Both the position numbers and the translations under genes were made by a program. From Mikania micrantha (taxonomy: Eukaryota > Streptophyta > Magnoliopsida > Asterales > Asteraceae): a stretch of 64,000 nt of DNA. This document shows, one piece after another, positions 35,398-46,682 of this stretch. The stretch covers positions 45,753,399 to 45,817,398 of the forward strand of contig CM018691.1 of the NCBI GenBank assembly GCA_009363875.1. The letters are read 5' to 3'. The notes beneath the pieces are model-generated. The model had not been told where the DNA came from and ran no database searches. It was given only the letters and a program-made list of their open reading frames with translations. Position 1 is the first letter of the stretch, and each line of letters starts with the position of its first letter.

Positions 35398-36664
35398 CTG
35401 GTAAAGCAGGTCCGGTTATATGTGTTCGCGACTTCCGAATGCTAGAAACCTGCTAGTGAGCACCTATAATCATATAGGTCGTGAGTATGTGGTTTGTGGT
35501 GTGTTGTATCCCATACAACTCCAAGTGTCAATGTGCTCAACCGAGTGTTTATTTGTTGACTTGTGTTGACTCTACGAATCGTTGGTGACGTTTTTGTTGT
35601 GTTTAGTCCGTTTACTTGTCTTAACGTAAGTAGACACCAACATGCATTATCTGACTCAAATCGTACAACGATCACTTGGGTCATGTTATGAAAATCGTAA
35701 AATTTTCGTTTCGGGAAACTTTCTATATTAAGAAAGTTTCTATTTTTTGGAAGGGTAGTTATAAAATCTCATTTCATAAAATTAATACTTCTAATACGTT
35801 TATAAAAAACACGTTTGAACACTTGAAACATATCGTTTGTGCATAAATCACCATTTATGTCATTTTGCCCGAATAAATTTCCTAAAATAGTAAGTATTCA
35901 ATCGAAAGCTCGTTTTCAAAATCAAAGTTCCCAAATATGTTAAAAACCATTTTTAAACATATTTCAATAATCCTAAATCACCAAAACATGTTAAAACATC
36001 AAAACCCCTCTTTTGATTTACAAAAGTTTTCATATATAGCATATTTCTACAAAATCATGTTTTTCACCAAATCAAATACCAAAATGTGTTTCTAAACACT
36101 TGAATATGCATTTGACAATATCTAGACATGTCTAGATCATTACAAATCTACAACATGCAACATAAAAGTTTCGTTTGATGGCAAGTTCTACAAAATCAAC
36201 ATAATAGCTTATCAAAACTCAATCCCAACAATCCTATGCTCTAAAATCAGTAGATCTACATTAAGATCACATAAAATCACCAACAAATTCATGCATAATA
36301 GCCACATGGAGTTGCATGTGGGTGGATGTTCATGCATGTGGGTTTTCACCCCTTGCATGTTCGATCTAAGTACAGATAAACATGTAAAACTACCTTAGAA
36401 GCTAGGATTTGAGTTTAACAGGTGCTATCAGGCTCTAGAAATGGTTGGAGATGGTTCTCTTGCTAGATGATGGCTTCTAAAACTCCCTTGATGCTCCTAT
36501 GGCCTCCAATCACCAAGAATGTGGAAGAAATAGCTTGATGAAGGATTCACAGGGTTTTGGTAGATGGTTTCTGGTGTGTTTTGTCGAGAAGGAGTGTAAG
36601 AACTCGGAGAGTGAGTGAAAGAATCCGAACAAATGGATTGGAGTTGCTTTTAAAGACTTTTTGA

Positions 36665-36880
36665 CCTCTAGGACCCGTCACGTACCGCCAAGGCTGATCA
36701 TGCATGGCCTCGGCGTATCACGATGAATATAATATTCAGTTTTCATCCCGAAACACGCCGTGTACCGCCATGACCCTTGTGTATGGCCTTGGCATACCGC
36801 CAATAAATTCGGAGTTCAAAACTCCCGCTCCTGCTTCGCGTATCGCCAAGGAGTTCGTCGAGGATTCTTGGCGTACTGCG
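36665..36880. repeat. GTACCGCCA/GGCGTA word block in LTR E
   Basis: About eight words of the type CGTACCGCCAAGG, GGCGTACTGCGAAGG and CGGCGTATCACG lie just upstream of the TATA-like box in minus orientation. It resembles, but is not identical to, the GCGTACCGCGAAG block of LTR A. Confidence 0.7.
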
Positions 36881-37363
36881 AAGGCTTCAAATTTGCTATT
36901 TTTCGATTTCGTTGATCGATTCGTTCGTTTTAAATTGTAACGTTTATCCTAAACGTCTAATACATATTTAGCACATAAAACACATATGTTTGTTTGTTTA
37001 TTGCTTGTTCACCAACGCTCGTGAGAATCGTATGTGTTTCGATAATTCCTTGAATTATCTTTAATCGTTTGTGTTTGTCATTACGAAATGTTTTCATGCT
37101 TGATTAAACATAATCAACATGTAATGCACAATTCAATAATTCCTCGAATTATTGTTCTGCGTTTGTTTTTGTGTTTACCACACTTGGTTTCGAAAACCAA
37201 TGTGCAATGCACGATTCGATAATTCCTCGGACTATCGTTTCGTATTGTTTGTGTTTAACTCATCTAATTAAGCATAATTAATTCAAATGCAACAAGTATG
37301 AATATTGAAATACATAATTGTAAAGGTTGTAATTTACCTGAAATTGTCGGGTGTCACACAGAT

Positions 37364-38346
37364 GCTTTGAGCCGGAAGGAACGGGTCAAACCCTTGCACG
37401 TAAGAGGAATGGGAATGTCTGTGCAGATGAGTCTACGTGACAGGATCCTACTAGCTCAACAAGAAACGGTGAAACGAGGGCATATGAAGAAAGAACTTGA
37501 TTGTTGAGCAGAAAGACAATTCGAGTCTAAATAGGATAGAGTTATCTACTATCTGGATCGTGTGTGGAATCCTGCGGTAGATGAATTGAGAAAACTCATT
37601 TTTGATGAAGCACACTAGACCCGATACTCGGTACACCCGGGCGCTGATAAAATGTACCAAGACTTACGGGGATTTTATTGGTGGCCTGGAATGAAGAAAG
37701 ATATAGCCAAGTACGTTGGTCGGTGTCTTACGTGTGCGAAAGTTAAAGCGGAACGCCAGAAGTCGTCTGGCTTACTAGAACAACCTGAGATTCCGCAGTG
37801 GAAGTGGGAACAAATCACTATACATTTTATTACCAAGCTACCCCGCACTTCCATTGGTCATGATATGATATGGGTTATTATAGAATGATTAACTAAATCT
37901 GCTCATTTCTTGCCAATGCGTGAAACCTTCACAATGGATAAATTGGCAAGATTGTACATCAATGAGATAGTGGTGTGTCATGGTGTACCATTGTCCATAA
38001 TACGTCGGACCATTGGCAAGATTGGAAGGGCATGGTCCGTTTTGGGGAGAAAGGTAAACTAACACCACGATACGTCGGACCATTTGAAATCATTCAAGGA
38101 ATTGGCCCTGTGGCATATAGACTGTGGTTACCAGATGAACTCAATAGTGTACATGATGTATTTCATGTTTCAAACCTCAAGAAATGCCTAGCGGATGAAT
38201 CATTAGTCAAACCACTAGAGGAAATTCAAGTGTACGAACAATTGCATTTCATCGAAGAACCTTTGGAGATTATGGACTGTGGAGTTAAAAAACTGAAACG
38301 AAGTCGTATTCCAATCGTTAAGGTTCGATGGAATCGTACCCGATAA
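37364..38346 (+). pseudogene. Element O gag-pol, second part (integrase remnant)
   Basis: Resumes at the GCTTTGAGCCGG word where the first part stopped. It keeps the H2C2 finger (HPGADKMYQDLRGFYWWPGM, about 37637, then CLTCAKVK) and the C-terminal SNLKKCLADES region (38166-38205). Integrase codons from the second catalytic Asp to about residue KGMVRFG are deleted (about 480 bp relative to B) and replaced by a ~25-bp filler at 38000-38024. The chromodomain-like tail is also lost: the text jumps from RWN to the final bases (about 80 bp missing against B 26801-26880). Confidence 0.88.
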
Positions 38347-38379
38347 CGATTCTTAAATTTCGGGATGAAATTTCTCTAT

Positions 38380-38389
38380 AAGGGAAGAT
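38380..38389 (+). other. Polypurine tract of element O (degraded)
   Basis: AAGGGAAGAT directly precedes the 3' LTR and aligns with the AAGGGGAGAC tract of B. Confidence 0.7.
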
Positions 38390-39261
38390 TGTAACATCAG
38401 TGTCTAAACAGTAGTTTGGAACAGTAGATTGTACAGTAGATCAGGTACGGAACTATGTGTAAATGCTTGTTGTGTGAAATTAATAATAACTATTTCTGAA
38501 ACATTGTGTGAAACCATGCTTTAATAGTCAGAATCATATCTGACAACACGAATCAATTATGTGTATGTAAGTTAGGACAATATTATGTATTAACGTATGT
38601 GAGAATGTATAAATTAAAACAGTAAAGGACGTTGTTATGTGAATATTAAACTAACAGTGTACTCGTGTTGGGTGAAACGCTTAATTATCATTAATAACAA
38701 TATCATATGTGGTTTGGTATGTGATGGGCTGGCGGTAAGCTTGACCCTACGTTTGCCCTATATATAAGCATACTGGATTGGATTGGATAGGTGGTTGTTA
38801 GTGAGATTAAGGTTGTCACTTGTCAGGATTGTTCAAAATCATTTTCATTAACAAAACTACATGAATTCACCAACCATGTGCTGACTTGATCTTTTTCATA
38901 ACTTCTCAGGTGACGAATAGGTTTAAGCTTAGGAGTTCGTGTTATTACTAGAATACCTAGATAAAGGACCTAGTATTTTGGATGTGCATATTTTTGAACA
39001 TCAACATACGAATCATTTTGTATATCTTGTGCAGATACAAGATAGATAACTTATGATTCTTTTGGTAGATTTACATTGTTAAATTAAGAAACATAACTGA
39101 TATAATTTAACTTTATAATTCTATTTCATTTAGTGTTTTCTCATATTATATCATGTGCAATGTAAACAATCTGATCATTTAGATTATCACCCGATATCGC
39201 GCCCCGGGACTATTCCGCCGGACTGAAAAGTCGATCCAGCCCTCCGGCTCAGGGTGTGACA
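38390..39261 (+). repeat. Element O 3' LTR, short form (872 bp)
   Basis: Starts TGTAACATCAGTG and ends TCAGGGTGTGACA. Compared with LTR B it lacks about 3 kb between the GTTATGTGAATRYTAAAC stretch (about 38640) and GTGTTGGGTGAAACGC (38668). That is the part carrying leader exon 1, the word block and the mini-exon in B. It keeps the TATA module (38714-38773) and the acceptor CTTCTCAG (38909). Confidence 0.9.
38714..38773 (+). promoter_or_regulatory. Shared TATA module, element O 3' LTR
   Basis: GGTATGTGATGGGCTGGCGG, a spacer, then GCCCTATATATAAGCATAC. The three nested insertions in the 5' LTR fall inside or next to this module. Confidence 0.6.
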
Positions 39262-39670
39262 AGCATTACTTGCTAATTTATTGATGCTTTGTTCATCAGG
39301 CTTTGAGTTCACATGTGACATACCTATATACTTATATTGAACTATTTTTGGTGTGAGTGTTCAAAACATATCAAACTCACCAACTATTTATATTTGATCT
39401 TTTGTTTAAACATCTTTCAGGTGTAAATACAACTTAGGCATTAACAAGGGCTTGGATTATTAGTTTTTATTATGTTTATACTTTGAATTTTGGATTTAAT
39501 ATTTCCTTTTATGATGTAATGGATTACGAATGATTGAGGTTTATTTGAATGTTAAGTTTGAATTTCTTTTAATGTGATGGTTGAATATGTTACATTAAAC
39601 ACCATGTGCTTTTAATCAATTTACACTTGGTGATATGTATATGATTCTGTTGTTGGTGGGGGGCGTTACA
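39262..39670 (+). mobile_element. LTR end fragment F (older host of element O)
   Basis: Reads like the last 400 bp of another LTR. It has CTCACCAACTATTTATATTTG, an acceptor CATCTTTCAG at 39420, ACAACTTAGG and an end GGGGGCGTTACA. No primer site follows 39670, so it is a solo LTR or a truncated copy. The left part would be outside the window. Confidence 0.55.
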
Positions 39671-39790
39671 GAGCATACAACCCCAACAACAAATGAATTC
39701 CTTCTTAAAAAAATTGCTTATGTGGATTCCTTTTTGTTAAAAAATTTTTTGGTATCTCCCTTTTTTAACTTAGATGGGGACAACTTTACA
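39671..39790. other. Unassigned flank
   Basis: T/A-rich, with no gene or repeat that I recognise. Confidence 0.5.
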
Positions 39791-40066
39791 AATGATGTCT
39801 TGTTCTAGTGGTAATATGGAGGTATTGGGGAAGTGATGGAAGACTCAGGTCCTGGGTTCGATTCTTGATCCCACTCGGTTTTATTGGCTTTTCATCGCCG
39901 TGCCTTTAGGCGGGTGCTTGGGTCAGGTTTTTCCCGGGAATTGGTGGCTGGGGGACTAGGGGCTCCGTCCGTCTGGACTAGTGGTCAGCTTGGGCATCCT
40001 TTAGCCATTAGAGGTCGCGTACGGAGTACCCGGTAGTTTGTTAGTTGGTCATTCAAAAAAAAAAAA
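39791..40066 (+). mobile_element. SINE 1 (tRNA-derived)
   Basis: Pol III-type boxes are TCTAGTGGTAATATGG (A box, about 39805-39819) and GGTTCGATTCT (B box, 39855-39865). The body ends GGTCATTC plus a poly(A) of about 12 (40055-40066). No clear target duplication was found, so the 5' end is approximate. Confidence 0.8.
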
Positions 40067-40456
40067 GAAGATAATCACTTTCACTTTGTTTCTTCTTGAA
40101 CACAGTCTCCAAGGATTTATGGAACCTTCACAATCGTTCTTTCATTTGAATTAAATGGATTTCGTGATTCCAACTCCTGATTGCAAATTGCGACCAATTC
40201 GATTCAACTTAATTTTTTGATTTCAAATGTAATGCTTCCTTCTTTCCTGAAGTTGATTCAATTTGACCGGCCGCTTATTTTGTTCGGAACACGGGTTTCA
40301 AGAGAAATCAAACTTATTTGATTTTCACTTATCGGATTGGAATCTACGCTTTCTCCTATCCAAACTGATTTCGAAAAATCATTTCTCAATCTTTCTTCTT
40401 GATTGAGTGATTGCGTAAAAGAAAGGAATTTATGTGCATTCTTTCTTGATTGATTA
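40067..40456. other. No gene recognised
   Basis: AT-rich with many GATT/AATC words. No ORF or structure that I can name. It ends in GATTA, the possible left target duplication of LTR G. Confidence 0.5.
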
Positions 40457-42900
40457 TGTCACACCCCAACCAACTGCGTAATACATTGGGGCGCTGGTTT
40501 GATTGTTCATAAGCTCATGGTGCTATGTTAAAGTTTAAATAAATTAACAACCATTTAATTTAAATAAATCAAACATTCATTCATTTAATAACCAAACATT
40601 CAAAGTCATTACAATAGTTCAAATTTAAATCAAACATTACAATAAACCAAAAGTCAAAACATTTGACTAAATAAATTAAACTAGGTCTCTAGACCTATCT
40701 TATGTCTTCAATCTTTTCTTCCTTAACATGTCACACATGTAAAATAGAGTTTGTCAACTATTTGCATAGTTGGTGAGTTTACACATTAAGTTTGAATACT
40801 AAGTATAAAAGGATGCAAACTAAAACTTAATTAGAATATGTATCAAAAGCATAGTATAATACAAGTTTGAATAATAGAATGAATACATGAATAACAATAG
40901 TTTGTTTCCAAACAAGTATGCTTACATAATAATTCAAGTATAACAATACAAGAACAATCCTTTGTAATTCAACTAGTTTGCTAAGTTTACTTTTCACCTT
41001 TTTCACACAAAGGCCAAAGCCATTGCGAAGATAGTATCTAACCATCCTAGGCTACTAGGTACTAGCTTGCTTGACTGGCAACACACATAAAATCAACACA
41101 TTGTATAAACTAAGCATCTAACACATAAAGCTAACTAAGTCTAAGGTTTGCATCATAAGTTTGAATGAATAAGAACGAATAATATTTTGAATATGACATG
41201 TGTAACATCCCAAAAACAAAAGTAAAAGTAAAAGGGAGTGTGAAAAACTCACATGTTAGGATGCTTAGGCTAGTTCCAAGTCCTTGATTTAAACACGGGG
41301 AAGTAAAGCTATCTACTCACCTATAATTTGAGTAATTTAAGTCTTAGCAATCCTATAGTTCAATTTCAAGGATCCTAGAAAATATGGCAATCCTAATGGA
41401 GGTCCTAGTTTAAATGAAACTATGTTTTGAATGGATACTTAGGATAACTAAACTTATAATATTGATTAAATAAAATAGAACATCAAATGTATTCTTTTTA
41501 TTCATCAATATTATTGGTATGAATAAACTAAACTTAAGATTGGTTTAAATAAAACAGAATATCAAAGATATTCTTTTTATTTAATCAATATTATTTATTT
41601 GACTAGACTAATTGTTTAAGAATATTTAATAATATTCATATAATAAAAAAAATAAAATGTTGGTATTCATTTTATTTATTATATTGCAATTGAATTTCTA
41701 AGTGTACTACTTGAATTAATTTCTCATCCATTCAATAATTAAAAGTTTGTATAGTTGAATCATAAGTTTTATAAAATTTTATTTGGTCTTTTAAAGATTT
41801 AAAATAATTATTTTGAAGTATCTTTAGTTCAAAACAAATATTTATAAAATTTAAATCTTTATACTTAAAAATCGTTGTTATGTGTCTTAAGTAACACATT
41901 TTAAAGTGATAAATGTATAAATGAGTTTAGCATTTATTGAACAAAAATATAGTTAACTGAATGTTTTGAGATTTATTTTTGACTTTTAAAAGCTTTTGTA
42001 AAATTTTAAATAAAATTTAAATAAACATTGCAAAATAAATAAATTAAATTCTATTAATTAACATCCTACAGAAGTTAACAACTTTATTTATTTATTTAAA
42101 AAAAAACTTTGATTTTATTTTTTTTGCAAGTTTTATAAAAAAGATGAATTAAATTATATTTAAGTTTGATTTTCAAATAATAATTCTTTTTAGTATAGAA
42201 TAATGACAAAATTTATTAATTTTAGTTTTTTTCTTAAAATATAAACTGTATTTGTCCAGAATTTTATAAAAATGATTTCTAAAATTTTAATAAAATTTTT
42301 ATATGGAATAAAGGGTTTAGAATGGATGGGAATAAAGAAAATGGTTTTGGGCTGCTGGCCCATGGGTTTGAACCTCCGACTTCTCCCTCACAGCCGGCGG
42401 CCATTACCGTTGGGCTGTGAAGGTATTGCCTTGAAAGATTTTGTTTGCATCTAATGTTATACAGATCCTTGAATCAACGGTGGAACCCCATGAACCCTAA
42501 TCCTAAATTGTTACAATTCAACGATTCAGGTATGCTAAACCTTCGAAATGATGGGGCTTTTATTCCTCATTGAATAACGATTCTAATGATGTAGAATATT
42601 ACCTGGATTGAATTAGATTGGAGGTAGTTCGAGTGGGTAGTGGCTTCGGTCGTTCCCAGTCGGTTCTTGAGCTTCGATCGCGATTTAGATGTGTTTTGAG
42701 AGAGTGTTTTTGTTTCAGACTCGTTCGGAATTTTCAAGGGATGAGATTGGAATGATTTGATTTGAGTTTTATACGCGTCTAACTTGATTTCAAATTCTCG
42801 ATTGATTGTGTTTATTTTAGGTAGAAATTCTACGCTTTTAATCGAATTAAAACTAAGGATTGAGGTCTGTAAACGTGTTCCCATCCCTTCCATATATGAT
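40457..42900 (-). mobile_element. LTR G, probable LTR or solo LTR (upper end unresolved)
   Basis: Begins TGTCACACCCCAACC. On the minus strand it shows a TATA-like CATATATGG near 42890, a C/T-rich leader, a donor ATCCAG|GTAATATTC at 42602, a second donor CAT|GTGAGTTTTTC at 41252 and a degraded acceptor ACATGTTAAG near 40730. No coding domain. I could not find the matching GATTA duplication, so the right border is a guess. The 108- and 124-residue ORFs at 42567-43158 are leader and flank, not genes. Confidence 0.5.
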
Positions 42901-43244
42901 ATTGATGAGCTGGAGTTGGCTGTAAACGAACGGGGTGGAGATTGGGTCGAAACCGCCCAACCGTGTCCTGTTGGGTTCCCACATGGTAATCAGGTAAAAG
43001 GGATGGGTATTTTGGGATATTTACAGCTTTGGTCCCTTAAAAGTCTTCTTTGTTTCAGTTTTAGAATAACTTTTTTCCCTCACATTTTAGTTTTACAAAA
43101 TACCATTTTTAGTCCTTTATGTTTTAATGAGTATATCAAAATTTATAAAATCTTTTAAACTCCTTTATTACTTAGATTTTATAAATAATTTGTATAAGAC
43201 ATAAATTTTTATAAAAATCCCTTTTACAAATATAATGACTATTG

Positions 43245-43247
<3 letters not shown>

Positions 43248-43316
<69 letters not shown>
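43248..43316. repeat. (TTA)23 microsatellite
   Basis: Uninterrupted TTA repeat of about 69 bp. Confidence 0.98.
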
Positions 43317-43317
<1 letters not shown>

Positions 43318-43319
43318 AT

Positions 43320-43960
43320 AAAAATATTACATAAAAATATCGAATAGGCTAGATATATCGTTTTATATAAAAATGTATAAGATGAGATATTTGAGAATTC
43401 AGATAATGGAATGGTTCTTAAAATGTATAGGGAAATATTGAGAGTGATTTATACTCCAAAATAATATAATGATTTTTCTTTAAGGACAGTGAAGTGAAGT
43501 GTAGGGGTGTTCAAATTCGGATATCCGGAAATTCGGATATCCGAATTTCAGATAGTGGTTTTCACTATCCGAATCCGAACTTCGGATATCTGAACTCTAA
43601 AAAAGACATCCAGATATCCGAAAATTCTGAAAAATATCCGAAATATCCGAATATCCGAATATCCGAAAAAATATCCGAATATCCGAAAAAAATATCCGAA
43701 TATCCGAAAACTATCCGAAAAAAATAACTATTTCGGATAGTTTGGATATCCGAACTATCCGAACTTTTTCAAAACTACTATCCGAATCCGGACTTCCGGA
43801 TATGTCGGATACGGATTTTCGGATATTTCGATTTCAGATACGGATTTTTTTGACCACCGTTAGTGAAGTGTGGTGGAAATGGAGCTTATATGCATGCATC
43901 CAATATTGACCTTGACTTTCTATGTATCATCCAGTATCATAAACCAAAAGTTGTAGATGG
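43320..43960. repeat. Segmental duplication, copy 1 (carries the MITE)
   Basis: Shares with 44505-44760 the words AGAGTGATTTATACTCCAAA, GTGAAGTGTGGTGGAAATGG and ATATGCATGCATCCAA in the same order. The two copies are about 1.2 kb apart. Only this one contains the hAT insertion. Confidence 0.85.
43502..43862. mobile_element. hAT-type MITE made of TATCCGAA palindromes
   Basis: Flanked by a perfect 8-bp duplication GTGAAGTG (43494-43501 and 43863-43870), the hAT hallmark. Ends TAGGGGTGTTCAAA and, inverted, TAACGGTGGTCAAA (three mismatches in 14). The interior is built from about twenty copies of ATATCCGAA and its complement TTCGGATAT, so it can fold extensively. The paralogous copy near 44680 is the empty site. 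Confidence 0.93.
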
Positions 43961-44060
43961 ATTGGCAATCAATTATGTGAGAAATTGACCATTTGACTTA
44001 ATGACTTCTATTATCAGGAGATAATAATTATAATCATTTCATTGGATATTAACCCAAATT

Positions 44061-44504
44061 TATGTTAATGATATGACGAATCTGAGATTTAAAAAACGGT
44101 ATGACCCATTATATGAAATCTAGGTTGGATATATTAAGTTGAAATACGAATTGCTATAGTCCTATCAGTTTCTTTTGTTTTATCCCATTGAGCTTTTACT
44201 CAGCCACATTGTTTTTTGATATAGGTTTGCATGGAAACACTGAGAATGTGTGGAATGAAACAACAAGCTAGAAGTTATGACGGATGAAAAAAAAAAAAAA
44301 AAAGAATCTCGCCCCACGAGTACGCCGGACCTACTATGCACCTGCATGCACGCTTCCCCAGAAGGAGACAGAATTTTTCTAGACTTTAGTAATTAAATTA
44401 AAACTGTTATTAAAATTTTGGGATATTTAATATTTGGTTTTGAACACATGTAAGAATATGCAATTAATACGTCAACCATAACTTGACTCGGTGTTGAAAA
44501 TATT
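44061..44504. other. No gene recognised
   Basis: AT-rich DNA with an A17 run near 44288-44304. No supported feature. Confidence 0.5.
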
Positions 44505-44760
44505 TCATAAAATATCTAATAGGCTATATATGTATCGTATTATATAAAAATATGTAAGCTGTGATATTTTAGAATCCAGAACATTGAATGGTTCTTAAAA
44601 AGTCATGGTGAAATATTGAGAGTGATTTATACTCCAAAATAATGTAATGTTTTTTTCTTAAAGGACAATAAAGTGAAGTGTGGTGGAAATGGAGCTAATA
44701 TGCATGCATCCAAATTGACCTTGACTTGCTATGTACGTATCATCCTGTATCATGGGTTCT
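44505..44760. repeat. Segmental duplication, copy 2 (empty MITE site)
   Basis: Reads straight through AATAAAGTGAAGTGTGGTGG at about 44670-44690, where copy 1 has the 361-bp MITE between two GTGAAGTG copies. Confidence 0.85.
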
Positions 44761-44880
44761 AACCCATGCAATGGTGTAATTATTGTGGTGTAGTTTAGGA
44801 GGAGATAACCTTTTCTGTTCAAAATAAAAAAAAATTAATTGGATATCAACCCGAATATCAGATGTTATTATGAGGTAACT

Positions 44881-46118
44881 TCAATTATTATTTTTCTCTT
44901 GTTTTATTTTATTTAGTTATTATTATTTTTGCAAAAGAAGATGTGAATAAGAAGCGTTAGATTATCAATATTATTTGATCTTCGAATGTAACATGTGAAC
45001 CCAACGATCGTGTTGATATAAAAGCAATTTTAAGTATAGAACTTTGAAAATCAATGTTTTTAAACCCTGGACCACACTCGGTTTCAGCAACTCTGGTAGT
45101 TTGATTATGTACTCAGAACTGTTTTTGAAGAAACCGGGCAGTTCGACTGGCGGCCGGCGGTCTAGCCCTGAAACCACTTGCATAATCTGGTTGAAGCCGC
45201 TTTCTAGACCTAATTGGGACTAAATGCCAATTCTTGCATATCGATGGTTATCTAGCCCAATTTGGAAGCTCAATTTCATTATTAATACATAATGTTTTAG
45301 CTGTTTAATTATTTAGATTTTTTTTTAATTTTATATTATATTAGGTTAATATCTTGTGTATTACACGAGTTGAATATAAATAAATAAATATTCAATAATA
45401 TAAATTTAAAAATTCTAAATATTTTTTTGTTTAAAATTTGATTAGCATTACATAGAAAATAAAATAATAACATTGTATTTTAAAAAATTCCTTTTTAAAG
45501 TTTGGTTTCTAAACATTGCATTTTAAAATTAGTTGTTTTTAAAAATTGTCATTTTTTAAAAATAATAGGATGTTATCTTTTATTATAAAACATGTTGATA
45601 AAGAAAAAAATAAATAGTTTATAATAATGACTTATGAATTATAAAAAGATATTGTAATTTATAAATTTTTTGAAATTTTCAAATTTATAATACTTTGATT
45701 TTTAAAGTGTGCTTCTTAATATTAAAATACTTTTATTATATTAAGAATTCCTTTTTAATTATAAAAGGTATATATAATATAATTGGTATTTAATATTATT
45801 ATGAAATATATTTTTTTAATATGAAGAATTTTTATTTATTGAAAAGATATAAAGAATATATAATTATATTATTAGTATATAATAAATTCGTGTATTTATT
45901 AGTAGAGAGAAGCGTTAAAAGTACTATAGGGATACTATAGATTTGTGACATGTGTCCCATAATTATTTTGATTTAATAAGCATAATATATATATATATAT
46001 AATATTTATCACGTCATCCAGTTCTTAAATCCAGTCCGACGCTGACCAATAAAGAGAACGATTTAACATCAAGTCCGCTTTTAAAAACATTGCTGGAAAT
46101 TAGGGCTGACAAAATGGG
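44881..46118. other. AT-rich intergenic stretch, no gene recognised
   Basis: Very AT-rich (homopolymer runs, a TA run near 45985). The minus ORF 44971-45183 has no recognisable domain. The end, ATTAGGGCTGACAAAATGGG (46100-46118), continues as TCTTAATGAG after 59010 once LTR H is removed. Confidence 0.5.
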
Positions 46119-46615
46119 TGTCACACCCCGAGTAGTCAGGCCGGATCGAATGTCTCGTTTAGAAGAAGGTTCTCGGGGCGCGATATCGTGTGATAATCGG
46201 AGTGATCAGATTGTACACATAGCACATCATTTGAGAAAAACTAAAGCGCAATAATAATTAACTAGAAGTCTCAAAGTTAAATTACAACTGTCATGTTTGA
46301 TAATTTAACTAAGCAAACATATCCAATGGAATCATAAGTCTACTATCTTGTGACCGTACAAGATATCAAACTGATTCACTGTCTACGAGCAAAATATGTG
46401 CTTCCAAAAATTACTAGGTTCGCTATCTGGGCATCCTCGTATACATCCTGCAATCTTAACCTAGTCTTGTACGTCACGTGAGAAAACATGTAAGAAAATA
46501 AAGTCAACACATGGTTGGTGAGTTCATATAGTTTTGTTATTGAAAAATGAATTTGAACAAACCTGCTCAAGTGACAACCTTAACCTCACCAACAACCACG
46601 TATACTATCCAGCCA

Positions 46616-46682
46616 AGTATGCTTATATATAGGGCATATTGCATACTTAGGGTCAAGCTTACCGCCAGCCCACCACATACCG
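46616..46682 (-). promoter_or_regulatory. Shared TATA module, LTR H
   Basis: The minus strand reads GTATGTGGTGGGCTGGCGGT, a spacer, then ATATGCCCTATATATAAGC. Same order as in B and O. Confidence 0.6.

Larger units (their letters stand above)
34531..37358 (-). mobile_element. Solo LTR E in the pol of element O
   Basis: The 2828-bp insertion starts TGTCGCACCCGG and ends GGGTGTCACA. The flanking duplications CAAAT (34526-34530) and CAGAT (37359-37363) differ by one base. On the minus strand it shows a TATA-like CTTTAAAAGC near 36650, a C/T-rich leader, a donor TCTAAG|GTAG at 36393, a second donor ACCAG|GTGAGTTC at 35397 and an acceptor TTTTCTCAG at 34913. No coding domain is present. Confidence 0.85.
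1..39261 (+). mobile_element. Element O: degenerate Ty3/gypsy (Tekay-like) element, 5' end outside window, host of nested insertions
   Basis: Plus-strand LTR retrotransposon. The 3' LTR is 38390-39261. The 5' LTR is split into 1-78, 1795-1811, 15077-15149 and 30955-31425; in this order the pieces align with 38668-39261 of the 3' LTR. A degenerate tRNA-Met primer site follows at 31429 and a purine tract precedes the 3' LTR. Its gag-pol is heavily mutated and split by solo LTR E. The right flank after 39261 starts AGCAT; the left flank and its TSD lie outside the window. Assignment to the chromovirus Tekay/Del clade is inferred from the RT and integrase text. Confidence 0.85.

Noticed and set aside
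42350..42430. tRNA or SINE near GGTTTGAACCTCC
   Set aside because: Only a weak B-box-like word. No A box, tail or target duplication was found.
42567..43158. Overlapping ORFs of 108 and 124 residues as possible host gene pieces
   Set aside because: Position matches the transcribed leader and flank of LTR G. No recognised domain or conserved codon pattern.
44280..44310. Poly(A) run as a SINE or LINE tail
   Set aside because: No tRNA-like head, no RT and no target duplication in the preceding sequence.
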